A DNA stretch of 24,502 bases from Saccoglossus kowalevskii (taxonomy: Eukaryota > Hemichordata > Enteropneusta > Harrimaniidae), in contig NW_003137831.1 in the NCBI RefSeq assembly GCF_000003605.2, forward strand, positions 395,166 to 419,667, given 5' to 3'. The translations under genes and the position numbers were made by a program. The notes under the pieces were generated by a model. The model did no database searches, was not told the DNA's origin, and worked only from the letters and a program-made list of their open reading frames with translations. Of this stretch, positions 1 through 9,279 are shown in pieces. Every line of letters starts with the position of its first letter. The first letter of the stretch is position 1.

Positions 1-199
1 ATACAAATCAAAACAGTTTGCAAGAAGTATTACTGCCTCTTTTTGAGTGACACACCTCACAGAACTTACGCTGTAGCTCACAGGGTGTTCAATATTTCAT
101 GAGGTGTTGTGCTGTTTCTGTGTGACCTGCTCTTTGCTGTATAAATTGTGTCCTCTGTGCTTCCTTGTTAGTGTGTTGTGTTGTACTGTATTTGTTGTA

Positions 200-1160
200 T
201 TCTTGTTTCTCGATCTGCTCTGCACTGCACTGCACTGTTTCTCTCCTGTATGCTATTCTGATCTGCTCTGTGATGCACTGCACTGTGATGCTCTGTGATG
301 TGCACTGTGCTGCTCTGTGATGTGCTGTGCTACACTGGTCTGTAATGTGCTGCTCTGTAATGTGCTGCACTGTGCTGTTCTGCTCTGTAGTGTGATATGC
401 ACTGTACTGCTCTGTGATGCACTGTGCTACTCTGTGGTGTGCTGCACTGCTCTGCTCTGTGATGTGCACTGTGCTGCTCTGAGGTGTGCTGCACTCTGCT
501 GTTCTGTTCTGTGATGTGCTGCACTGTGTTGCTCTGTGATGTGCTGCACTATGATGCTCTGTGATGTGATGTGCACTGTGCTGTTCTGTGATGTGATGTG
601 CACTGTGCTGTTCTGTGATGTATGTGCTTCACTGTGCTGCTCTGAGGTGTGCTGCACTCTGCTGCTCTGTAATGTGCTGCACTCTGCTGCTCTGTAATGT
701 GCTGCACTCTGCTGCTCTGTAATGTGCTGCTCTGTAATGTGCTGCACTGCACTGCACTGCTTTGTGATGTGATGTGCACTGTGTTGCTCTGTGATGTGCT
801 GCACTGTGTTGCTCTGTGGTGTGATGTGCACTCTGCTGCTCTGTGATGTGCTACACTGTGTTGCTTTGTGATGTACGTGCTTCACTGTGCTGCTTAGTGA
901 TGTGATGTGCACTGTGCTGCTCTGAGGTGTGCTGCACTGTGTTGCTCTGTGATGTGCTGCTCTGTGATGTACTGCACTGTGCTGCTCTGTGATGTACGTG
1001 CTTCACTGTGCTGCTCTGCTCTGTGATGTGATGTGCTGTGCTGTGCTGTGCTTCACTGTGATGTGATGTGCACTGTGCTGCTCTGAGATGTGCTTCACTG
1101 TGCTGCCCTGCTCTGTGATGTGCACTGTACTGCACTGTCATGTGCACTGTGCTGCTCTGC
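200..1160. repeat. Degenerate minisatellite on a 5-base step (CTGTG/ATGTG/CTGCA/CTGCT-type units)
   Basis: About 1 kb of the plus strand is made of short words such as ctctgtgatgtgctgcactg. Spacings between recurring words are mostly multiples of 5. For example, a 25-base unit (gctgcactctgctgctctg + taatgt) repeats about three times near 650-735, and a 30-base unit repeats near 560-620. The plus strand is poor in A and the minus strand poor in T. Stops are rare because the words lack them, and a 5-base period gives the same peptide in all frames. The long minus-strand frames here (89-469, 427-912, 851-1189; products rich in HITEQ, SAAHH and EQCS) are by-products, not genes. The GTGCAC palindrome and ATGTGCAC runs recur. 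Confidence 0.9.
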
Positions 1161-2711
1161 AGAGAGCTTGCGCATGCTGCAATCTGCAAATGTATGCGTT
1201 ATGTTGTGTAAGTAATCAAAAATAACAGGCAGAGTAAGCCAAACACATAATGGAATGAGACAGACACTCAACAGGGACTATGAATGAGACAGCTAAAGTA
1301 AAATCCTAATCATTACACATGACATCAGTGTTTCAATTACATTCATTCTTAATTATTCATTTCTTTTCATACTTGTCAGAGAAAACAAGTGAAAATTTCC
1401 CTTAATACAAATGCAGACGTATTTGTCACAGCTGGTTTGGAATTATTATATGAGTAGTTGGACAATTACGAGAACACAGAAAATGGCCCTCCTGACATCT
1501 GAAACAAGTCTGTATTTGCTTCATTACATCTGTCAACGGAATACAAACGAAATAACAAATAGTATCAATCAATTTACATATATGGCGAGTAGTGTACACT
1601 TTTATGTAAATTTGCGGTGCTAGAAAGGAGTAAGGGACACAGTTAAATATTGGGGACGAATACTTTAAGGTTTAAGTTAAATACAAAATCACTGAGATCA
1701 GTGAATGCACAGAAATCTGTAAGCCAGAAATACTTTGTAAAGATTTGCTCATTTCAATAAATATGGGAAAGCTTAAGAAGGATGTAATCAACCTGCTGAG
1801 ATATTCTTGTAAGTTAACACTGTGTTTGGCATGCACAATTACAGGGTTAGTGAAACCAAAAACATATTTTGCACAAGGTTTTATTTGCAACTACAATATG
1901 CCGTTATTATGATACAGAAGATTAGAGCTCAAATCATATGTTAAAACAAAACAGTGCCACAGTATGTTCTGTTCTACAGTACCAATCCTCTTAACACTCT
2001 TTTCTTAGAAATAAAACCCCACTAATCAAACATATTGAACAAAACTGGAATCAGTGGGGGAAAAAAATGGTTTAGTATGATACTGCTATTGTTATGGAAG
2101 ATGGTCAGCCTTTCAACAAGGGCGGAAAATCAGAGTGATTCTCCGGAAAGCAAAAGTGTGCGTAATTAGAGTAATGGAAAAAAACAAGGCAAGTAGACTT
2201 ATGCTTTGGAAAGCAAAAGAGCTTTGGTAGGTGTGGGGAAACAGATCAATACAAAGAAGATATATTTCTATTCAGGTGAATGCTTTAATTTTTTTGAATC
2301 AATCTGCACCCATATGTACAGTTGTACATATATATGTATGCATGTGGGGAAGAAATACAGAACCATGATTACCGGTACGCCATCATATAATGAAATGAAA
2401 GTATGATGCCTAGTAGTATGAACTAATTGAACTAACTACAAGTGTCACTGTTCTTGTATAAAAAACAAAATGGACAAAATTTGAAGAGAGGTGAGACATG
2501 TGCATGAACCTGCCTTCATTTTGTATCTGAATTGCAATACCAGTGAAAATGTGGTTGTGGTTACGAGGGGGCACATACACAGTGAAGGAGATAATACTAG
2601 GATAAGTAAAGTCCCTTCACTTCCTGTTTAAGGGGTGACAATACATAGTACATGTAATAGGAAATATAAGGCGCAAAATAAAGGTTACCATACTAGCTAT
2701 GAATTCTGTTC

Positions 2712-2753
2712 AATTCACATCATAATTTAAAGATGATTAATGTGATGTGAATT
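2712..2753. repeat. Inverted repeat, 11-base perfect arms
   Basis: AATTCACATCA at 2712-2722 is matched by TGATGTGAATT at 2743-2753 across a 20-base AT-rich spacer. It could form a small hairpin. No target-site duplication or element family was recognised. Confidence 0.6.
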
Positions 2754-4335
2754 ATAAGAATGGTGACATTCAGTCTAACTGGAGCACACATACTATTTCT
2801 ATCAAATAGATGTAAACAATACCTATGCAATTATGCTTTGCATAATCAAACATGCTTGTAATAAAGACAAACTGAGAAGAACTGAACAACCGAGCAGGCT
2901 GTGTGGTGAAGTAATGTATTTACTCTATTAAAAACACATCTTCAAAAGAAGTGTATCTAAACCACAAATCAAATTTGATTCATTGATTCATTAATACAAG
3001 ACTTATTTTGACTACGCTAACACCTCTGTAATTTACATAAACGTGTGTGCTACAAATAGAGAAAATATGGTAATACAGCACGTTGCAGCTAGAATAACCA
3101 CAAAACACACCTTGAACTCATCATCTTCAAAATAAACAAATAAATTCACCAGACATCACAAATAATTCTCTTACCAAATGAGCCAGATCCAAACTTTCAC
3201 TCAAACAAAACCAAACAAAACAAAAAGCACAACAAAAAGTAGAATTCAATGCCCGATTAGGAACGAATAAGCACCAAGGTACAGAGTCATATAGGGCACC
3301 AGCTACCATACACAATACAATATTTCTATTTAAGCATGAATAATTAAGACGACAGCATGAAAACCAGCTGAGATAGGTAGTTAATTTTGAAAGATGTCTA
3401 GCGTCTGACTTGGCTCACCTGACACCGTTCCCATGAGATATTAAAAGCAATCAATAGACTATCAATGCATATAGCACATGCTACTGTCATTAAGTTCACC
3501 TGTATCAGGATACGGTCAATGTCATTCAGTCAGTAGTAGCACCACACATTCATGTAGGTTATACATTCCATGTTATGCAATCTCCAGAAGAAAATCGCTT
3601 TCAATTACATTAGGATACCCCCCCCCCCTCCTCCAAATAGCAATTTCTCCTGTAACGTTTTCAATTATCAGGAATAAGGAGGTGTCAGTGATAACCCCCA
3701 AGTACAAGGTACTGTCACATTGGATTAATTCTATTATGAATCGTAATTCACATCAATATCTACGCCACCTTTGGCAGATTCCCCTGGAGAGAGGGAAGAT
3801 AAATTCGTTTTCATTCTGCAAGTGTTTCTACATTGTAACCTGGCCACAAAACAATGCAATGACAATTTCGATAATAGAAAATTCAACCAATTACAACAAA
3901 ATCTTGAAGTCGCTTTCAGCTACCACAAAACTGCCATTACCACATTAAAACCATTCTTCCCAAGGACAGAATAAAAGTCTATCGACCAATATTTTGCACA
4001 TTTTGTTCCCTTTTTTTTTGTGATTAATTTTGATACACATCAAACTACAGTGCTGTCCGACATCGATCTAAATGTATTTTAGACCTCCCTTCCTCAAATT
4101 CTAGACAGCTTGGGAGATATCCTTTTCATTTTAAGAAGACGAATTCTTGTCACAATTGTTACTGTTACATTGAACATATAAAGTACAATTCCCAGTGGCA
4201 CTGCGGCCTCAGCAAAGGAGGTGACGAACACCAAGGGACACTACCGCTTTACACGACTATCCACATGTAAAGCTAAATCCCTAGAAATGTACCTCCAAAG
4301 GTAAAAAATGTATGTATGTTTGTTTTCGACACATG

Positions 4336-4390
4336 TTCACAGGAGACAGACACACCAAAATAAGGTGTGTAAATGTATGTCTTGTGTGAA
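4336..4390. repeat. Imperfect 55-base hairpin
   Basis: TTCACA...AGACA...ACACACC pairs with GGTGTGT...TGTCT...TGTGAA around a 7-base loop (aaaataa). That gives about 19 pairs, with one mismatch and one asymmetric internal loop (1 versus 7 bases). It resembles a short pre-microRNA-like fold, but the asymmetric loop argues against efficient processing. Confidence 0.35.
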
Positions 4391-4404
4391 TAGCTAGACA
4401 GAGG

Positions 4405-4426
4405 GACAAAGGCACAAGCCCTTGTC
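4405..4426 (-). repeat. Short 9-base-pair hairpin with 4-base loop
   Basis: Read on the minus strand, GACAAGGGC-TTGT-GCCTTTGTC folds with nine consecutive pairs if one G-U wobble is allowed. On the plus strand the same position is an A-C mismatch. The hairpin lies 15 bases from the end of the 55-base hairpin. Confidence 0.45.
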
Positions 4427-5558
4427 ACCATCTATTGAAAAAGTCTTCTAATCTAAGTCAATGCATGGTACAATAGAGACCTGGCATACAGTCCTAACTA
4501 CAATCAGAAACGAAATAAATTGATCTAATTGGAAATAATTAACACCAGATGTAATTAAAATATATAAAAGATGTCTTGGACAGATGGCCAATGTAGGTAG
4601 GGGTTAGGTGATTTTGGCAAATTCATGTACAGACCGTTTAAAAACGTTATGTAGGAATGGAATTTTACTTATCACAAGCAGTACTTTGTTGACAAATAAC
4701 TGAAGTATGATTTTTACATCGTCAAGCAGGTGTGAAACACATATCAGCAGTTCACCACATAAGACTATTGGTAATAGCATGGCTAAGATAATTACCAATT
4801 ACCACTGTCTCATTATGCTCTTTAATACACAGATTACACCTTAATTATTATGCACGAGTGTTTCTTGCCTTTAGAAATGTGGTCAGGCAAGAGCGTTTTG
4901 GGAAGACACGTACAAGTATGAACGTTTGGCCACCTGCCAGGGCTTGAGAAGTGCTGGGTCTGAGGGAATGGAATTGTGTTATTGGAAGAGAGGGTATGTG
5001 TGTGTGTGTATGTGGTGGTGGGGGTTTCTTTATTGGCAGCAGAGACACTGTGACAGATGGTGAAAATGTCAACTGACTAACAGCTAGCGGGCAAACTTTA
5101 ACCATACAGCAGCCACTTGCCACTTGTTTTCTGATGACTGAACAAATTAACGCATCTCACAGGGGAGAAATACTGAACTACTTTGCACTCATTATCTGTT
5201 TTTTTTTCAAAATGCCTCAGGTAGTTTTCTGTAGAGGAAAGCAATTAATCTTCGTAATCATTGTTTTCTCATTTGATAGAGAGAAAAGAAAGCATCTGCC
5301 TAATGTAATCTATATTAACCTCCATAGATGCCTTGGGCTCTTCACCAACAAAATGGATCAGCGTGTCACTACATCTTGACAAAAAATCACTATTCACTTT
5401 CATTTCTTTATGAATCACTCCCAGAAGGACACGTAAAAAATATTCAATTTTCCCCTTCCTCTATTGCTTTTCCATTCCCGGAAGAATTGGAGAGGATATT
5501 GTCCGCAGTGTTTGAATAATGAATCAAGTTGTAAATTGGAAGATACATATGTGTATAC

Positions 5559-5660
5559 CTTTTGCTTGGCAAGATGAGGCTCTTTTATTAATAACTTAGA
5601 TAGCGTCGGTGTTTCGCCTGCTGATGCTGCAATCATCCACTGTCGCTCCGTCTCGCTCAA
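5559..5660 (-). CDS. SOWAH-like gene, exon opening the ankyrin repeat block
   Basis: This is a 34-codon exon, phase 0 at both ends. The acceptor has a long pyrimidine tract (tttatttctgtttttgattggcag) and the donor is AAAAG|gtatac. It encodes LSETERQWMIAASAGETPTL followed by SKLLIKEPHLAKQK. SOWAH proteins open their ankyrin block with a pattern like L.P.E.EWM..A..G....L..LL...P.LA..K, just before the ...GYTALHWAAKHGN repeat. Here E-R-Q-W-M-I-A-A-S-A-G, L-L-I-K-E-P and L-A fill the same positions. The role of such repeats is protein-protein contact. The following ankyrin exon was not found anywhere between 1 and 5558: there is no minus-strand HWAAK-like or HLAA-like coding. It therefore probably lies past the left edge, behind an intron of more than 5.5 kb. 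Another ankyrin family is possible, but the paired N-terminal signature favours SOWAH. Confidence 0.8.
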
Positions 5661-5777
5661 CTGCCAATCAAAAACAGAAATAAAACAAATAGCATAAATA
5701 ATGTGAAGTGAGGTAATGGATTTATTAAAAATTAAGCAAAACCTGAAACATGCACGTAATATTTTCTCTGTACGATG
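5661..5777 (-). other. Possible in-frame extension of the ankyrin exon from a strong upstream acceptor
   Basis: On the minus strand a second acceptor, with one of the strongest pyrimidine tracts in the window (tttttgtttttttcttgcag), lies exactly 117 bases (39 codons) before the acceptor of the ankyrin exon. The frame from it is open throughout: it begins HRTEKILRACF, passes through an aliphatic and aromatic stretch (SLHIIYAICFISVFDWQ) and runs in frame into LSETERQW. Use of this acceptor would add 39 residues, part of them hydrophobic, in front of the ankyrin block. The composition after the first dozen residues looks intronic, because the pyrimidine tract of the downstream acceptor is being translated. 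It may therefore be an unused site. Confidence 0.3.
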
Positions 5778-6136
5778 CTGCAAGAAAAAAACAAAAACGT
5801 GCATGAAGAGAGCAAGGCAATGAGAAGAAAGACATGGCATGCAGAGCATAAAAAAATGCAGCCGCTGATGTCAGACCCATGCGCACATTTAAAGTTAAAA
5901 GTTTCAACCTATCCACAGTGGTTGCTGCACTATACCTTGGTGTAAAAAAAGTTTCCACGGTGTTAAATGACAATATGGTATGAGGAATCAACAAAAGGAG
6001 TTATTGTGGGTATATTCACAATGCAAGATACAAGGATACTATGCAGTAGCTAAGTCACACTATTTTTGAATATATACCACTACATCGGCGGTGACCATGC
6101 AAATAGGTTGCAAGGATGGCAACCAATATATGTTAC
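5778..6136. other. Intron between candidate linker exon and ankyrin exon
   Basis: Holds the strong pyrimidine tract and AG at its left edge (minus-strand acceptor). Nothing else is recognised; the minus-strand frame at 5725-5994 has no domain. Confidence 0.5.
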
Positions 6137-6244
6137 CTCCAAAAACAGAAAACAACGTTTCTCAGAACTGGTAGAGGTGACGGAAAAATGTCTAGAGACT
6201 GGACAGTGTGTGATTGATAATATTTCGGGTTGGGTGGAATCATC
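6137..6244 (-). CDS. Candidate linker exon of the SOWAH-like gene
   Basis: This 36-codon stretch is open in phase 0 between a fair pyrimidine-rich acceptor (ttcacccaccctccag) and a GAG|gtaaca donor, matching the 0-0 phase of the four firm exons. It would encode DDSTQPEILSITHCPVSRHF followed by SVTSTSSEKRC and a short hydrophobic end (FLFLE). The composition is polar and Ser/Thr-rich, like a linker, and richer in GC than the flanks. It lies about 0.5 kb upstream of the ankyrin exon in transcript order. The plus-strand frame at 6066-6275 overlaps it and is probably its antisense shadow. No homologue is recognised; phase, sites and openness are the only support. Confidence 0.42.
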
Positions 6245-8569
6245 CTGGAGGGTGGGTGAAGTAACAAATAATTAAACAGTGGTTAGGAATCATCAGGAAA
6301 AAACAAACAAACAAAACTGTGAATCAGTAAGAGTAAATAAAATGAAGACGAAATGAAGAAGAGGAAGTGAAAAGATAAAGAACCTGTGAATTGAGGCTTT
6401 CTTGACTTTGTTGTTTATCATCGCTATAATCACCCTCTTCTTTCTCCTAATGGTCATACAGATGTAGAAAGAAAACAGATGCATGAAGCGAAGACGCACA
6501 CAAACATTTACACAGGTAGTAGAGCATACAACTTTTGTATGTCACGCATAATAATCAGATTATGTATTTGCCCTACTGGAAGTGCATTTTCGAACAAAAA
6601 TTGGGTGGAATCATTAAAATATTATCATGGAAAAATGTTTGTATTTCATGTGAGCTTCTAATAGAGCAAATACGGTGTATATATACACATATAGTGCCAA
6701 ACTTTTAAAAGGTGGGGGTAAAACTTTTTTTTTAAAGTTTTTAAGTTGCTATGCGTGTCATTGACAGTTACAAAAAATAGAATAGAAATGCTAATATGTT
6801 CGTATCACAACATTCAAAGATGCAGAGAGTTTTGTAGGGATACAAACATATTTACATTAAATCATAAAAATAAATAACAACAAGCAGTGTTTTATGTACA
6901 AAGCATGATGACTGGTAAAATAATTCATGGGATAGCAATTCAGGAGACATCTGGCCAACTTGCAGCCCCTTTATCACAAGATCGACATAATCAATGCTGA
7001 GGACTGTGGTTCGATTAAATAAATGAGATGAGGGTACAATAAGGTACGAGGGGGTGGCCTGAGATAAAGATGCACACTTTCATTCAAGCCAGGCAAACAC
7101 ATGGTGGGGATGAACACTACCGAAATAATTTTAATCCCCTTAATTCTCATAGATTGGGGATCAAGGGAGAAACTAATGTAAACTGAGAGGCGAATAAAAA
7201 CAAAAAGACATTCAAACATAACCTTGACTTTGAACCTTCCACACTAGTATCAAGTAAATAACACATGCACATTTATTGGCAATTTGAATAGTAAGGGTAC
7301 CAGCTTGAAAGCACAATTCACGTGGGGATACATTATTATTCTTTACATTTAATTTGGGGAATTTCGATTTTGCAAAATCAGAGAAATACAATGCTGGACA
7401 AATGAATTGAAGCGTTACAGCCATGAGAAATATAGGTTTGAAGTAACAGCTATGTTCTCCTCATTCAGTTAATACAAACATGGAATAAAAGAGCAGTCTG
7501 ACACAAACATGTATTAATTAAAGACTAGAGGTATGGTTTGGGTTCCACTGTTTATACAGATGTACATTGATCTAGTCCGCAGAAACAACAACTGAGATAA
7601 CAAAGAGTACCATCCATTTGACACACTAAATATAGTTTGCCAGAGTCATCACAACAACATTGTTAAAAACAACAAACAAATACGCCTAGTCTATAAAAAC
7701 ATTAACAGGTGCTAGACTAAATTTCAGACTTGCATAACAAAAGGATTCAACAATTAGCTGTCCATGTACACAAATACAATGGGAAATGCTAAGACAAAGA
7801 GTGGCTCCAGTAATCCCTCGTTGTGTTGATAACTGGAAAACAGACCATGGGGAAAAATTTCCTAACCATTCAAACATTGAATCCACTTATTCATTATTCT
7901 CTAATTTTCGGGGTTATTCTGACATTGTTTTGAAGTGTTTCTACATAGTGTTAATTTGCTTCAAATCACAGTCTGAAATTATTCCTCCATTCTTCAAATT
8001 GAAGTAAACTTTCGCCACCTTTTACAAAATAAATCAACATAATTTTTTTACATTGTTTGATTAGCCTCAAGAATGAGTGAAATCTAAACATTGGTGGTAT
8101 TAAATTTCTAAGGGTTCAAAGTCAGTACAAGTATGTATTGTGGACCGCTTGCAGTTCACAAGACACAAATTTTCGCGAGTCAGTGACTTTTGCAAAAAGT
8201 TTGTCTTCATAGACATAACAAAAAAAAAAAAAATTTTAAAGTAGGTACTGTATTGGTAAAGTTTTGTAAAGTACAAAGAAACACAGAACTTTGCAAGAAG
8301 ATAATGATATTGAATAACTTTTTGTGGAAATAGTATTTCACAATAAAAACGTCATTTTTCTTTCACAACCTCTCTATAATGTGAAAGGATGTATCCCCTT
8401 TCAGAGTAAACAGTGTATCAGTGAATCAGTCTTAAGTAACATATGTAAGAAGACGAAACAAAATTATGTTGCACACTCAACCTTTAACCATGTTAATAAG
8501 GTCAAAACTAACGAGAGTTTTTGGCAATGACATAAAAAATGTCTGTTTTCTGTAGTTTAAAATACTCAC

Positions 8570-8617
8570 AGTCAAATCTTTTGTTTCATACTCTTCCAGG
8601 AGAGAACATGAATGTGA
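8570..8617 (-). CDS. Candidate small linker exon (16 codons)
   Basis: The acceptor catttttgtctttctgaag and a gtgagt donor (perfect at intron positions 1-6, but with T as the last exon base) bracket 48 bases. They are open in phase 0 and encode SHSCSLLEEYETKDLT. The phase agrees with the rest of the gene and the peptide is polar. Short open segments between decent splice signals arise by chance in an 11 kb intron, so this is tentative. Confidence 0.25.
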
Positions 8618-9231
8618 CTTCAGAAAGACAAAAATGCTGTACAATTCAAAGAAGTTCAACAGCCTGGTTCCAAACAGTGACATGTTTTTTTTTAAAAAGT
8701 TTAATTAATTGTCGGGTACAAAATATTAAAGACTTGCAACACAAAGTGGAATAGAAAATGAAGAAAGAGTGACTCGCGGTGGGACCAGCAGTAAATAAGA
8801 TTAGGAGTTTGCAGCTGGTCTTCCATTCTTAACGTTCTTATTTCTGCATGGATTGACTCCTGACCTTTGACACGCCATATACATGTCCACAAAAGCCAAC
8901 AGAATAAAGCAGGTAGGATTCATTGAAAAAAAGGCACTGCACAGAATTGTAGAGAAGGTAATAAAACGAAATAGGATCTCCAGCCAGCGAAACAATTGAT
9001 GAAACATCTACCAATGGATGTGTGTTATGCCAACACCTATATAAAGAGGCGTATATACGTGCCCTTGTAGCCGAGACAGCAAAAAGGGGGAGCAAACAAA
9101 GAGCCTGCTAGTTTTGGAATTATATCAAAAGCAAGTTAAAATCAAAATGTGTAATTAGGAGGTGTGTTGACAAATAAACCATTGTAGCATGAATTCTGAA
9201 GAGGTGATTGAATGAACCGAGTCTTAATTAC

Positions 9232-9279
9232 GGACAAAGTATGGAATCCAGCACGCTCTGGGATTAAGAAATCTCTATT
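9232..9279 (-). CDS. Candidate small linker exon (16 codons)
   Basis: A very strong acceptor (ggttgcctttttctccgcag) precedes 48 bases open in phase 0, encoding NRDFLIPERAGFHTLS and ending at a moderate donor, TCC|gtaatt. The frame remains open for about 27 more codons past the donor before a stop. It could therefore instead be a terminal exon, or chance. The phase matches the other exons of the gene; no homologue is recognised. Confidence 0.25.

Larger units (their letters stand above)
1161..5558. other. Intron or intergenic DNA left of the ankyrin exon; no gene recognised
   Basis: AT-rich sequence with scattered stops in all frames. It holds an 11-base C run (3618-3628), a (TG)6 tract (4997-5008), an inverted repeat at 2712-2753 and two adjacent hairpins at 4336-4426. 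If the gene continues left it is the intron after the ankyrin exon. The 156-codon plus-strand frame at 3478-3948 has no recognisable domain and spans the C run, so it is not annotated as a gene. Confidence 0.6.

Noticed and set aside
89-1189. Five overlapping open frames (three minus, two plus) through the left end
   Set aside because: They translate a degenerate 5-base-step repeat, so all frames give similar low-complexity peptides; there is no domain or coding signature.
3765-3808. Minus-strand acceptor (ttatcttccctctctccag) with short open frame ESAKGGVDIDV
   Set aside because: The acceptor is excellent, but the polar frame needs phase 1 entry while the gene exons are phase 0; the phase-0 reading gives only five codons to a weak donor.
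3478-3948. 156-codon plus-strand open frame
   Set aside because: Longest non-repeat frame, but it runs through an 11-base C run, has no recognisable domain, and one such frame among both strands of 24.5 kb is plausible by chance.
4115-4243. Minus-strand frame with a membrane-like stretch (AAVPLGIVLYMFNVTVTIVT) ending in a stop, possible alternative last exon
   Set aside because: The phase would be right after cggtag, but the sequence before that AG has no pyrimidine tract, and SOWAH-type proteins are not known to end in a membrane segment.
9020-9080. TATA-like word (tatataaag) and GC-richer stretch as a promoter
   Set aside because: No start codon, initiator or coding frame follows; TATA-like words are expected in AT-rich introns.
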